From: Paraburkholderia sp. Tr-20389
GTDB lineage: Bacteria > Pseudomonadota > Gammaproteobacteria > Burkholderiales > Burkholderiaceae
DNA length: 64,000 nt
Reading direction: 5' to 3'
NCBI RefSeq assembly: GCF_017104565.1
Contig: NZ_JAAGPD010000005.1
Span: 124,001-188,000, forward strand
Part shown: one piece after another, positions 1 through 9,076 of the stretch
Position numbering within the stretch: the first letter of the stretch is position 1
How the letters are laid out: each line of letters starts with the position of its first letter
Position numbers and translations under genes: made by a program
Notes under the pieces: model-generated
The model's input: only the letters and a program-made list of their open reading frames with translations
The model's database searches: none
Told to the model about the DNA's origin: nothing

Positions 1-79
1 CGTCAAACTCTGTGGGATAAAGCATCGCGGATCTCACGCTGGATCCCGCGTGAGCCTTAAAAAGAAAAGTATGGGCGAA

Positions 80-85
80 ATTATA
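80..85 (-). promoter_or_regulatory. -10 hexamer of a leftward gene beyond the edge
   Basis: A perfect TATAAT reads on the minus strand here. The -35 at 17 bp spacing (ATTCGG) is poor. It would drive a gene lying left of the window. In related genomes parS sites and mnmG/rsmG/parAB lie near each other, so that gene could be mnmG, but nothing in the window shows it. Confidence 0.35.
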
Positions 86-129
86 GCGGTTTCGCTTTTG
101 GCCCGAATTCCGTCCGAACGGCATAAGAC

Positions 130-162
130 AAAAAAACGGCGTGTTTCACGTGAAACACGCCG
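130..162 (-). terminator. Rho-independent terminator of the first liv operon, with parS in its stem
   Basis: Positions 137-162 form a perfect 26-bp palindrome. On the minus strand it is followed by seven T residues (positions 136 to 130), the layout of an intrinsic terminator, 37 bases after the livF stop. The core of the palindrome is the parS site listed separately. Confidence 0.8.
142..157. other. parS: parS centromere-like site
   Basis: TGTTTCACGTGAAACA matches the canonical bacterial parS consensus at all 16 positions. ParB binds such sites close to oriC to segregate the chromosome, and in Burkholderia this sequence type belongs to the main chromosome. No other perfect copy was noticed in the window. 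The site places this DNA in the origin region. Confidence 0.9.
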
Positions 163-198
163 CTCGTTTGACAGCCAACTCGCTGAAAATTTCGTCGA

Positions 199-951
199 CT
201 AGGCGACTTTTTTCGTCAGTCCCAGATAAGTTTCAATCACGCGTGGGTTCTGGGCCAATGCTTTGGCTTCCCCTTCCAAGGCAAGCTCTCCTGTCTCAAG
301 TACATAGCCGTAGTCCGAAATCTGCAGCGCGGCCCGTGCATTCTGCTCGATCAACAGCGTCGCGACGCCCGTCTGTCGCAGCGCGCTAATGATGTGAAAA
401 ATCTCCTTCACGATCAACGGCGCCAACCCCAAGCTCGGCTCGTCGAGCATCAGCAGATCAGGTTTGCCCATCAGCGCGCGGCCGACCGCCAGCATTTGCC
501 GCTCACCACCCGACAATGTTCCGGCCGCCTGCTTGCGCCGCTCCTTAAGCCTCGGGAATAGCTGAAACACCGGTTCAAGCTGGTCCAGATAATTGCGCTC
601 CCCTGCGCGCTTGCGGCGATACGCACCGAGGATCAGGTTGTCCTCAACGGTCATCGCAGCGAACAACTCCCGCTTTTCCGGCACGAGGCACATACCACGC
701 GCGACGCGCTTCTCGACCGGCACATGGCTCACGTCTTCGTCGCGATACATAACCGCGCCCTTTGCGTGTCCCGTGACCGGCAACGCGCCCATGATCGCGT
801 TGAGCAGCGTCGACTTCCCTGCTCCATTCGGACCAATCACGGAGACAATCTGCCCGGGCCGTACGGCTATTTTCGCGCCGTGCAACGCCTCCACCTTCCC
901 GTACCGAACGGAAAGACTGCTGACTTCGAGAATCGGCTGATCTGCCATCAT
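199..951 (-). CDS. livF: Branched-chain amino acid type ABC transporter ATP-binding protein LivF
   Basis: This 250-residue cytoplasmic ATPase powers import by the HAAT (hydrophobic amino acid) ABC family. It has Walker [10 protein letters not shown] near residues 40-48, the signature LSGGERQ, and Walker B LLMLDEPSLGLAP, followed by the switch His region. Its start overlaps the end of the LivM-LivG fusion gene by 4 bp, so the two are translationally coupled. It is the last gene of the operon and is followed by the parS terminator. The substrate cannot be read from the ATPase; the family imports Leu/Ile/Val but also amides, urea and aromatic compounds. Confidence 0.92.
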   Translation of the reverse strand: MMADQPILEVSSLSVRYGKVEALHGAKIAVRPGQIVSVIGPNGAGKSTLLNAIMGALPVTGHAKGAVMYRDEDVSHVPVEKRVARGMCLVPEKRELFAAMTVEDNLILGAYRRKRAGERNYLDQLEPVFQLFPRLKERRKQAAGTLSGGERQMLAVGRALMGKPDLLMLDEPSLGLAPLIVKEIFHIISALRQTGVATLLIEQNARAALQISDYGYVLETGELALEGEAKALAQNPRVIETYLGLTKKVA

Positions 952-2732
952 TCCACCCCACCCAGATAGGCTTCCAGCACCGCAGGATCGTTCTGCACGT
1001 CCTGTGGCAAGCCTTCCGCAATTCGCGTCCCAAACTCCATCACCACCAGCCGATCCGTCAGATTCATCACGAAGTCCATATCGTGCTCGACTAGCAGCAC
1101 GCTCATGCCCTCCTCCCGAAGCTTGCGCAGCAGCGTCCCGAGTTGCTGCTTCTCCTGATAGCGCAATCCGGCTGCCGGCTCATCCAGCAACAACAGCGTC
1201 GGATCGCAGCACAGTGCTCGCGCGATTTCCAGAATCCGCTGCTTGCCTAGCGCGAGACTGCCTGCTTCGTCGTACATATGCTCTTCGAGGCCCACACGGC
1301 GAATCTGCCGCGCCGCTTCCGCCATCAGACGCGCCTCTTCAGCCGTATTCAGACGAGCCACGCTACGCCACACGCCCGCATGACCCCGCAGATGTGCACC
1401 GATCGCAACGTTCTCGAGCACCGTCATCCCCGGCAGCAGCTTGACGTGCTGAAACGTGCGCCCAATGCCGCGTTTAACAATTTCACGTGAATTGAGCGCA
1501 TCGATACGCTCGCCTCGGAACGAGATCGCACCGCTCGTTGCTTGCAGTACGCCCGTGACCAGGTTGAAAGTGGTCGACTTGCCCGCGCCGTTAGGACCGA
1601 TCAAACCGATGATCTGCCCCGCCTTCACTTCGAAGCTGACGTCATTCACGGCGACCAGGCCGCCGAACTGCTTACGCGCCTTATCGACCACCAGCAGTGG
1701 TTCGCCGGCCGCCGGCTTGCTGCGCTGCGGCAACGCATCCGCGTGATTGGGGACATGCGCACGCGGCCCGCGCGGGAAAATACGCGCCACGAACGGCCAC
1801 ACGCCTTGGCGCGCGTACTGCAGCAGCAACACCATCAGAATGCCGAAAACGATGATCTCGAAGTTGCCGTTCTCACCCAACAGCTTCGGCAGCAAAGTCT
1901 GCAGATAGTCCTGAAGGAACGTCAGAATCGCCGCGCCCAGCACGGCGCCCCACACGTGCGCGACGCCGCCAACTACAGCCATGAACAGAAACTCGATCCC
2001 GTGATTGAGACCGAACGGCGTCGGGTTCACAGCACGCTGCAAATGCGCGTACAGAAAGCCCGAAATCGCAGCCAGCACCGCCGCATAGACGAAGATCACG
2101 ACCCGCATCCACGCCGTATTCACGCCCATCGCCTCCGCCATCTGGCCACCGCCGCGCAGCGCGCGAATCGCGCGACCCGGCCGGCTATTAAGCAGATTTT
2201 GAACAGACACGACCGCACCGAGCACGACGATCCAGATCAGGTAATAGATATGGCGGCCGGATTCCAGGTTGATGCCCAGCACGTTGAGCACGGGAATCCC
2301 GTTGATGCCGTCGTACTTGCCGAGCATCTCCATGTTGCCGAACAGGAAGAACAGTGCGAGGCCCCAGGCGATCGTTCCGAGCGGCAGGAAGTGCCCTGAC
2401 AGCCGCATGGTGACTGCCCCCAGCAGCAGCGCTATCAACGCCGTCAGCACGACGCCGGCGATCAGCGCAAGCCACGGCGAGACGCCCAACTGCGTCGTCA
2501 GATACGCCGTCGTATAGGCGCCTACGCCGACAAAGGCCGCCTGCCCGAAGCTCGTCATGCCGCCGATGCCCGTCAGCAGCACGAGACCGATCGCGACGAT
2601 CGAATACAGCCCGATGTAGTTGAGCAACGTCACCCAATATTCGGGCACGCGGATCGGCTGCGGGAGCACGGGCAGCGCGAACATCACAACGAGGAAAAGC
2701 CAGAAGAACTTGTTTTTCATGATGCGGTTCAT
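948..2732 (-). CDS. LivM permease fused to LivG ATPase
   Basis: This 594-residue protein joins two subunits that are usually separate. Residues 1 to about 325 are a LivM-type permease with many hydrophobic segments. Residues about 343-594 are a LivG-type ATPase with Walker [10 protein letters not shown], an unusual signature LALGKQR where LSGGQ or LAYGQQR is usual, and Walker [12 protein letters not shown]. The linker, roughly residues 325-343, is proline- and arginine-rich. The start has a strong ribosome-binding site (GAGGAGTGACGCG before ATG) that lies inside the poly-Glu end of livH. It sits 4 bases after livH and overlaps livF. Such fusions are known in Burkholderiales. Confidence 0.93.
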   Translation of the reverse strand: MNRIMKNKFFWLFLVVMFALPVLPQPIRVPEYWVTLLNYIGLYSIVAIGLVLLTGIGGMTSFGQAAFVGVGAYTTAYLTTQLGVSPWLALIAGVVLTALIALLLGAVTMRLSGHFLPLGTIAWGLALFFLFGNMEMLGKYDGINGIPVLNVLGINLESGRHIYYLIWIVVLGAVVSVQNLLNSRPGRAIRALRGGGQMAEAMGVNTAWMRVVIFVYAAVLAAISGFLYAHLQRAVNPTPFGLNHGIEFLFMAVVGGVAHVWGAVLGAAILTFLQDYLQTLLPKLLGENGNFEIIVFGILMVLLLQYARQGVWPFVARIFPRGPRAHVPNHADALPQRSKPAAGEPLLVVDKARKQFGGLVAVNDVSFEVKAGQIIGLIGPNGAGKSTTFNLVTGVLQATSGAISFRGERIDALNSREIVKRGIGRTFQHVKLLPGMTVLENVAIGAHLRGHAGVWRSVARLNTAEEARLMAEAARQIRRVGLEEHMYDEAGSLALGKQRILEIARALCCDPTLLLLDEPAAGLRYQEKQQLGTLLRKLREEGMSVLLVEHDMDFVMNLTDRLVVMEFGTRIAEGLPQDVQNDPAVLEAYLGGVE

Positions 2733-2736
2733 CGCG

Positions 2737-3792
2737 TCACTCCTCCTCTTCTTCCGTGTGTGGGCTGGCGAGACTCCGCCAGAGCAGCACCGGAATGATC
2801 AGCGTGAACACGATCACTTCCTTGTATGAGCTGGCCCAGAACGACGAATACGACTCCAGCAATCCGACGAGTATCGAACCCGCGGCAGCCAGCGGATAGC
2901 TCACCAGCCCGCCGATGATCGCGCCCACGAAGCCCTTGAGACCGATCAGGAAGCCCGAGTCGTAGTAGATCGTCGTCAGCGGTGCGACGAGAATCCCGCA
3001 GAGCACGCCGAGGCCGGCCGCGAGCGTGAATGCGAGCCTCCCTGCCTGCGTCGTGCCGATGCCTACCAGTCGCGCACCGAGCCGGTTCACCGACGTCGCG
3101 CGCAGCGCCTTGCCGGAGATCGAGCGGTCGAAGTACACGTACAGCACGCCGATCAGCACCACGGCCACGCCGATCACCCACACGCTCTGCCCCGAGATCG
3201 ACAGCGTGCCGATGTTGAACGTGGAATCGGTGAAGGCGTTGGTACGCGAGCCTTCTGCACCGAACATCACGAGCCCGAGTCCGACCATCGCGAAGTGCAC
3301 GGCAACGGACACGATCAGCAGAAGCAATGTCGTCGCTTCGGCAACCGGTTCGTAGGCGAGGCGATAGACGAACGGCCCCATCGGTACAACGATCAGCAGC
3401 GTCAGGGCGATCTGCGCGATCATCGGCAGCGGCTGCATGAATACGCCGCGCGTGACCGCGTAGACGGCAATCGGAAACAGCAGATACTTGCCGACCAATG
3501 TCGCGAGCGTGCGCGCCGCATGCCGCCGCCGCTCCGCATGCCGCACCATGCCGACCACGTCGACCACGAAGCACGCGAGCCCCATCGCCATCAGCAGCCA
3601 GCACGTCGCCGGAAACTTTTGCGTCTGCAATGCGGCGAGCGTCAACGCGCCGTACGAAACGAACTCCCCTTGCGGGATGAAAATGGCGCGCGTCACGGAG
3701 AACACCAGCACCAACGCGAGCGCGAGCAATGCGTAGATCGCGCCGGTCGTGATGCCGTCCTGCGCGAGGATCGCCGCAATTGATAGATCCAT
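2737..3792 (-). CDS. livH: Branched-chain amino acid type ABC permease LivH
   Basis: A 351-residue inner-membrane permease starting MDLSIAAILAQDG. The ATG at 3792 was chosen over an upstream in-frame start at 3870 because it has a GAGGAAGT ribosome-binding site and matches the usual LivH N-terminus. The central part is longer than in most LivH proteins (about 290-300 residues), with a charged loop rich in Arg and His near residues 80-95. The protein ends in five Glu residues whose codons double as the ribosome-binding site of the next gene. It pairs with the LivM domain of the fusion protein. Confidence 0.9.
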   Translation of the reverse strand: MDLSIAAILAQDGITTGAIYALLALALVLVFSVTRAIFIPQGEFVSYGALTLAALQTQKFPATCWLLMAMGLACFVVDVVGMVRHAERRRHAARTLATLVGKYLLFPIAVYAVTRGVFMQPLPMIAQIALTLLIVVPMGPFVYRLAYEPVAEATTLLLLIVSVAVHFAMVGLGLVMFGAEGSRTNAFTDSTFNIGTLSISGQSVWVIGVAVVLIGVLYVYFDRSISGKALRATSVNRLGARLVGIGTTQAGRLAFTLAAGLGVLCGILVAPLTTIYYDSGFLIGLKGFVGAIIGGLVSYPLAAAGSILVGLLESYSSFWASSYKEVIVFTLIIPVLLWRSLASPHTEEEEE

Positions 3793-3890
3793 ACTTCCTC
3801 GTCCTGGAACGTCGAAATCGAAACTGAGAAACAGTGAGAGCTGGCTGAACGTCCACCAGCCACGAAGCAAAGCCGAAACACATAAAACAA

Positions 3891-3918
3891 CTGCCGCGCC
3901 TAAGATACGGCGCGGCAG
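3891..3918 (-). terminator. Attenuator-like hairpin between binding-protein gene and livH
   Basis: A 10-bp perfect stem (CTGCCGCGCC / GGCGCGGCAG, 8-base loop) is followed on the minus strand by TTGTTTTATG. It lies 95 bases after the binding-protein stop and about 100 bases before livH. It probably makes the binding protein more abundant than the permeases by partly stopping transcription or protecting the upstream mRNA. Confidence 0.55.
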
Positions 3919-4012
3919 AGCTTGCCATTGTTATCGATCAGAATTGGCAGTGTGACTTAAGAGCTTTCTCATACGCTCGTCGTCACGCCTTGCGCGAGAG
4001 GCGCGTACCTGC

Positions 4013-5173
4013 TTAGTCGTTTTGGAGTTTCCACTTGCCATCGGATATCTCGACGATCACGCGTGCGCGCTTGTCGAGACCGTTATGATCGGTGGCCGTG
4101 GTGTTCATGATGCCGTGCGAGAGTGGCAAGTCCTTGACGTTCTCGAGTGCTTCACGCAGCGCGACGCGGAACGCTTCCGTACCCGGTTGCCCCTTCTTCA
4201 ACGCCTCGGGAATCGCGCGCTGAAGCATCTGCCCCGCGTCCCATGCATGGCCGCCGAACGTCGCCACAGAACCCGCGCCATACGCCTTCTCATAAGCGTT
4301 CTTGTACGCCAGAGAGGACTTCTTCACAGGGTTCGAATCGGGCAGCTGATCGGCGATGAGAATCGGGCCTGCGGGCAGCAATTCGCCTTCGCAATCCTTG
4401 CCGCACACACGCAGGAAGTCGTTGTTCGCGACACCGTGCGTCTGATAGATCTTGCCCTTGTAGCCGCGCTCTTTAAGCGCTTTTGCAGGCAGCGCCGAAG
4501 GCGTGCCCGAACCGGCGATCAGCACCGCATCCGCGTTCGACGCGACGAGCTTCAACACCTGCCCCGTCACCGATGCATCGGTGCGGTTATAGCGCTCGTT
4601 TGCGACCAGCTTCAGATGATGCGCATTGGCCGCCTGGCTGAACACGTTGTACCAGTTCTCGCCGTATGCATCCGAGAAGCCGATGAACGCCACCGACTTC
4701 ACGCCGTGCTTCTCCATGTACTCGGCGATCGCATCGGCCATCAGGCCGTCGTTTTGCGGCGTCTTGAATGCCCACGAACGCTTCGCATCCATCGGTGAAA
4801 TGATGGCAGCCGACGCAGCGAGAGAAATCATCGGCGTCTTGCCTTCGGAAACGGGATCGAGCATCGCGAGCGAATTCGGCGTGACTGTCGAGCCGATGAT
4901 CGCATCGACGTGGTCTTCGTCGATCAGCTTGCGCGTGTTCTGCACCGCGCGGCTCGTGTCCGATGCATCGTCGAGCACGATGTACTGCACGCTCTTGCCT
5001 GCGATCTCTTTCGGCAGCAGCGCAATCGTGTTTTTCTCGGGGATGCCGAGCGATGCGGCGGGCCCCGTCGTCGACAGCGTCACGCCGATCTTCACCTGCG
5101 CGATCGCCGCACTCGCCCCACACACGAGCGCCATCGCGATCGCTGTGCGGACCCACAGTTTTGTCATTTTCAT
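4013..5173 (-). CDS. ABC transporter substrate-binding protein (Peripla_BP_6 type), copy 1
   Basis: A 386-residue periplasmic binding protein. Residues 1-25 form a Sec signal peptide ending ASAAIAQ. The mature part begins VKIGVTLSTTGPAASLG, the typical opening of amino-acid/amide binding proteins of this fold. Cys residues in the RVCGKDCEG stretch may form a disulphide. It lies directly upstream of livH with an attenuator between, so it is the likely cognate receptor. The ribosome-binding site is TTTGGAGACACGCA before ATG. It is closely related to the next gene upstream, which suggests tandem duplication. Confidence 0.9.
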   Translation of the reverse strand: MKMTKLWVRTAIAMALVCGASAAIAQVKIGVTLSTTGPAASLGIPEKNTIALLPKEIAGKSVQYIVLDDASDTSRAVQNTRKLIDEDHVDAIIGSTVTPNSLAMLDPVSEGKTPMISLAASAAIISPMDAKRSWAFKTPQNDGLMADAIAEYMEKHGVKSVAFIGFSDAYGENWYNVFSQAANAHHLKLVANERYNRTDASVTGQVLKLVASNADAVLIAGSGTPSALPAKALKERGYKGKIYQTHGVANNDFLRVCGKDCEGELLPAGPILIADQLPDSNPVKKSSLAYKNAYEKAYGAGSVATFGGHAWDAGQMLQRAIPEALKKGQPGTEAFRVALREALENVKDLPLSHGIMNTTATDHNGLDKRARVIVEISDGKWKLQND

Positions 5174-5372
5174 TGCGTGTCTCCAAACGCTTTAAATGCG
5201 TGTCGTAATCCGGTTCGAGAACCGGGTAACTGAATCTAGTTATCGGGTATAAGCCTGCCAAGCATGGTTTTCCCTGCTCGTTGCAATCGTGACAAATGAA
5301 GCGTCAAACGCAGGCTCTACCGCTTTAGCGATCTCCCTTCTGCTGCCTTATTCAAACATCTCGCGTGCAATA

Positions 5373-5403
5373 AAAAAGACGCGTCAACTGCTCGCGTCTT
5401 TTT
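5373..5403 (-). terminator. Terminator after binding-protein copy 2
   Basis: An 11-bp stem AAAAAGACGCG / CGCGTCTTTTT with a 9-base loop lies 30 bases after the stop of the 5433-6599 gene. The ends give a T-run on either strand. It separates the two paralogous binding-protein genes into different transcripts or allows limited read-through. Confidence 0.8.
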
Positions 5404-5432
5404 GTTAATTCGAATCCGTCAATTCGCCTCGC

Positions 5433-6599
5433 TTAGTCGGAAGCAAGCTTCCATTTGCCGTCGACGATCTGCACCATCACGCGCGCCCGCTGATCGAGGC
5501 CTGCGTGATCGTTCACGCTCATGTTGAAGATGCCGTGCGAGCCCGGCAGATCTTTCGTGCCTTCGAGCGCAGCGCGCAGCGCTTCGCGGAATTGCGGCGT
5601 GCCGGGTTGGCCCTTCTTCAATGCGATAGGAATGGCGTGTTGCAGTAGCAGACCGGCGTCCCACGCATGGCCGCCGAACGTCGAAATCGAGCCCGCGCCA
5701 TTCGCGCCTTCATACGCATGTTTGTACGCAAGCGAAGCCTTCTTCACAGGATTCGAATCGGGCAGCTGATCGGCGACGAGCAGCGGACCAGCGGGCAGAT
5801 ACGTGCCTTCGCAATCCTTGCCGCACACACGCAGGAAGTCGTTATTCGCGACGCCGTGCGTCTGATAGTACTTGCCCTTGTAGCCGCGCTCGCGCAGCGT
5901 CTTTTCCGGCAATGCCGCCGGCGTGCCCGCGCCGGCGATCAGCACGGCGTCCGGGTTCTGCGACATCATCTTGAGCACCTGCCCCGTCACGGACGCATCG
6001 TTGCGCGCGAAACGTTCATTGGCGACGACCTTGATCTTCTTCAGATCCGCGGCCTTGGTGAATTCCTTGAACCAGCTCTCGCCGTATGCATCTGAGAAGC
6101 CGATGAAGGCCACCGTCTTCACTCCGTGATTCGACATGTGCTGCGCGATGGCAGTCGCCATCAGAATGTCGTTCTGCGGCGTCTTGAAGACCCATGAGCG
6201 CTTCGCATCCATGGGCTCCACGATCGATGCCGCCGCGGCCATCGAGATCATCGGCGTTTGCGTTTCATTCGCGATGTCGATCATGGCCAGCGAGTTCGGC
6301 ACGACGGTCGAACCGATCAGTGCGTCGACGTGATCTTCGCTAGTGAGCTTGCGTGCGTTCTTGACGGCTTGCGTCGAATCCGTCGCGTCGTCGAGCACGA
6401 TGTAGTCGATTTTCTGGCCCGCGATTTCCTTCGGCAGAAGCGCGCTGGTGTTCTTCTCCGGAATGCCGAGCGAGGCCGCTGGGCCCGTCGCCGACACCGT
6501 CATGCCGATTTTCACGTCTGCGAATGCCGCGCCGCTATATGTTGCGCACACGCCCGTCGCGACCAGTGCCGCGCTGATCCACCGCAATGCCGACTTCAT
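5433..6599 (-). CDS. ABC transporter substrate-binding protein (Peripla_BP_6 type), copy 2
   Basis: A 388-residue paralogue of the 4013-5173 product; most blocks align without gaps, for example the VKIGMTVSATGPAASLG opening, the RVCGKDCEG pair and the FGGHAWDAG segment. A signal peptide covers about residues 1-27, ending GAAFA before DVKIG. Its own terminator follows at once, so it can be expressed independently of the permease genes. Two receptors feeding one permease set would widen or tune substrate range. Ribosome-binding site: GTAGAGGAGCGGA before ATG. Confidence 0.88.
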   Translation of the reverse strand: MKSALRWISAALVATGVCATYSGAAFADVKIGMTVSATGPAASLGIPEKNTSALLPKEIAGQKIDYIVLDDATDSTQAVKNARKLTSEDHVDALIGSTVVPNSLAMIDIANETQTPMISMAAAASIVEPMDAKRSWVFKTPQNDILMATAIAQHMSNHGVKTVAFIGFSDAYGESWFKEFTKAADLKKIKVVANERFARNDASVTGQVLKMMSQNPDAVLIAGAGTPAALPEKTLRERGYKGKYYQTHGVANNDFLRVCGKDCEGTYLPAGPLLVADQLPDSNPVKKASLAYKHAYEGANGAGSISTFGGHAWDAGLLLQHAIPIALKKGQPGTPQFREALRAALEGTKDLPGSHGIFNMSVNDHAGLDQRARVMVQIVDGKWKLASD

Positions 6600-7090
6600 T
6601 CCGCTCCTCTACGCCCCGATGTTCGAATTGATTCGAGTATTTGAAAGCCGACCCGATGGTCGGTGAATGGCGAGTGTAGCGGACGCATACCACGCGCGGC
6701 AAGCGCTTTGAAGGCTTTGAATCTTTGGGGAAAAATGCTGTGCGGAGCGAAGGGAAAAGCGCCAGATTTACAACATGACGCTACGCGCAGTTGAGCGCTG
6801 AGAAGCCTGGTTTTGAGCAGAAAAGTAAAAAGCGCTGTTGGACCCAGTCCAACAGCGCTTTCGTATGGGCACTTTTGTGCCTCATGTCTCCTCGTTCTCC
6901 ACCTGCAAAATTCGGTGCATCAGAACTGTGTGAAGATTAAACGGGGGCAGCTTCGCGAGCAACTAGCATTTACCCTAGTGGTGCAGTGCCGCACAAAATT
7001 GGGGCGCGTTCTTGTAGTTTCGCTCCGCGTTCGCATCATTTCGCAGCAGCTAGCCGTTACTTCGGACGGCGAAGCAGATACGCAGCCCGC
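6600..7090. other. Intergenic region between binding-protein gene and livM
   Basis: 491 bases without a convincing protein gene. It holds the terminator at 6821-6859 and, just before it on the minus strand, a second small hairpin (6866-6882) and a strong ribosome-binding site before an ATG (6888-6902), discussed under findings. The 6600-6820 part is presumably the promoter and leader of the 5433-6599 gene. Confidence 0.6.
6821..6859 (-). terminator. Terminator of the second liv operon
   Basis: A 13-bp perfect stem AGCGCTGTTGGAC / GTCCAACAGCGCT with a 3-base loop is followed on the minus strand by TTTTTACTTTTC. It lies about 230 bases after livM, so either livM has a long 3' leader or a separate short RNA ends here. 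Confidence 0.85.
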
Positions 7091-8065
7091 TCAGGCCCGC
7101 AGCAGCTTGACCCGCTGCACGATCTCGCCGACGATGCCGCGCCGGAACGCGAGCACACATGCGATGAAGATGAGACCCGTCACGATCGTCGCGGATTCGC
7201 CTAACGAGCGGAACCACTCGACTCCTGTCATCGATGCCAGCCCGCTGCCGATATCCCCGAGCCTGTCTTCTAGAGCAACGATCAACGCCGCGCCGAGCAG
7301 CGGCCCGAACAGCGTGCCCATGCCGCCCACCAGGGTCATGAGCACGACGAGGCCCGACATCGTCCAGTACGCATCACCGAGCGTCTCGAAGCCCAGCACG
7401 AGTACTTTGAGCGACCCCGCGAGGCCTGCCAGACCCGCCGACAGAATGAACGCGAGCAGCTTGAAGCGGTTCGTGTCATAGCCGAGCGAGATGGCACGCG
7501 GCTCGCTCTCCTTGATCGCAATCAGCACCTGCCCGAACGGCGAATGCACGATCCGCACGATCAGCAGGAACGCGAGCACCATCACTGCGAGCACGACGAA
7601 GTACAGCGTCAGATCCGACGACAGACTCAACACGCCGAACAGTTTGCCGCGCGGCACGCCTTGCAGCCCGTCCTCGCCATGCGTGAACGGTGCCTGCAAA
7701 AACACGAAGTAGACCATCTGCGCGAGCGCAAGCGTGACCATCGCGAAGTAGATGCCCTGTCTGCGGATCGCAAACAATCCCACGATGAGGCCGAGCACCG
7801 TCGCCGCCACCGTCCCCGCCACTACACCGAGTTCCGGCGACAGTGCGAGCGTCTGGATCGCGTAACCGGTGACATAGCCGGCCGTCGCGAGAAACATCGC
7901 GTGACCGAACGACAGCAGGCCCGTATAGCCGATCAACAGATTGAAGGCCCCCGCGAAGAGCGCGAAGCACAGCACCTTCATCACGAACACAGGATACGCA
8001 CCGGCGAACGGCGCAACGATGAGCGCGATCAGCAGGAGAACGTAGAGCGCTTTTCTCTGCATCAT
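7091..8065 (-). CDS. livM: Branched-chain amino acid type ABC permease LivM
   Basis: A 324-residue inner-membrane permease with about ten hydrophobic segments, starting MMQRKALYVLL. It contains the LivM hallmark GYTGLLSFGHAMFLATAGY. The start at 8065 overlaps the livH stop in an ATGA arrangement, so translation is coupled. It is the last gene of the livG-livF-SBP-livH-livM operon. Confidence 0.92.
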   Translation of the reverse strand: MMQRKALYVLLLIALIVAPFAGAYPVFVMKVLCFALFAGAFNLLIGYTGLLSFGHAMFLATAGYVTGYAIQTLALSPELGVVAGTVAATVLGLIVGLFAIRRQGIYFAMVTLALAQMVYFVFLQAPFTHGEDGLQGVPRGKLFGVLSLSSDLTLYFVVLAVMVLAFLLIVRIVHSPFGQVLIAIKESEPRAISLGYDTNRFKLLAFILSAGLAGLAGSLKVLVLGFETLGDAYWTMSGLVVLMTLVGGMGTLFGPLLGAALIVALEDRLGDIGSGLASMTGVEWFRSLGESATIVTGLIFIACVLAFRRGIVGEIVQRVKLLRA

Positions 8066-8946
8066 TTTTCCTTGCCGAAGAGACCCGCCGGACGCACGAG
8101 CAACACGAGCGCCATGATCACGAAGACCACGGTCGCCGAGGCTTCCGGATAGAACACGCGTGTGAAGCCTTCGATCACGCCAAGCAGCAGGCCCGTGAGA
8201 ATCGAGCCCATGATCGAGCCCATACCGCCGATCACGACGACCGCGAACACGGTGATGATCATCGGCTGCCCCATCAGCGGCGACACCTGGATCACGGGCG
8301 CCGCGAGCACGCCCGCAAACGCCGCCAGTGCGACTCCGAAGCCATATGTGAGCGTGACCATCATCGGCACGTTGACGCCGAATGCTTCGACGAGCTTCGG
8401 GTTCTCCGTGCCTGCGCGTAGATACGCGCCGAGGCGCGTCTTCTCGATCACGAACCACGTCGCGAAACATACGATCAGCGACGCGACGACGACCCATGCC
8501 CGATAGTTCGGCAGGAACATGAAGCCCAGATTGGTTGCGCCCGACAGCGCCGACGGCACGTCGTACGGTTGTCCGGACGAACCGTAGATCGAACGGAACA
8601 CGCCTTCGACGACGAGCGTCAGTCCGAACGTGAGCAACAGGCCATAGAGGTGATCGAGCTTGTACAGCCAGCGCAGCATCGAGCGTTCGATCGCGATGCC
8701 GAACAGCCCGACGAGGATCGGCGCGAGCACCAGCATCACCCAGTACGGCAGACTGAAATACGACAGGCCCATCCACGTGAGCATCGCACCCAGCATGAAC
8801 AACGCGCCGTGCGCGAAGTTGATCACGTTGAGCAACCCGAAGATCACGGCAAGCCCCAGACTCAGGATCGCGTAGAACGAACCGTTCACGAGACCGAGCA
8901 GCAACTGGCTGAGCATCGCCGGTAGCGGAATGCCAAAGATATCCAT
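8062..8946 (-). CDS. livH: Branched-chain amino acid type ABC permease LivH
   Basis: A 294-residue permease beginning MDIFGIPLPAMLSQLL and containing the LivH motif GLAVIFGLLNVINFAHGALFM (written here from the family block at residues 30-50). The ATG at 8946 matches the family N-terminus; an in-frame GTG at 8979 would add 11 residues, and neither has a good ribosome-binding site. It is followed by livM with a 4-bp overlap. Confidence 0.9.
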   Translation of the reverse strand: MDIFGIPLPAMLSQLLLGLVNGSFYAILSLGLAVIFGLLNVINFAHGALFMLGAMLTWMGLSYFSLPYWVMLVLAPILVGLFGIAIERSMLRWLYKLDHLYGLLLTFGLTLVVEGVFRSIYGSSGQPYDVPSALSGATNLGFMFLPNYRAWVVVASLIVCFATWFVIEKTRLGAYLRAGTENPKLVEAFGVNVPMMVTLTYGFGVALAAFAGVLAAPVIQVSPLMGQPMIITVFAVVVIGGMGSIMGSILTGLLLGVIEGFTRVFYPEASATVVFVIMALVLLVRPAGLFGKEK

Positions 8947-9076
8947 TGAAGCCGTCGTCAAAGTGAAAGCGGCATGCACGCGTCAGGCCGATTAAGGCCC
9001 GACACGTCCAGCACGCAGAACATCGACGCCCGCTGTCTCTATTGCAAACGAACCAGCAGGCGATCCTCGGCGCCGC

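Noticed and set aside
5741-5770. Sequence resembling a tRNA T-loop (GGATTCGAATCGGG)
   Set aside because: It lies inside the binding-protein coding sequence and the flanking bases do not fold as a tRNA; none of the other GTTCGAAT-like strings fold either.
8066-8776. Extended N-terminus for livM
   Set aside because: The extra residues are a frame shadow of livH; the ATGA overlap at 8062-8065 and the family start MMQRKALY fix the start at 8065.
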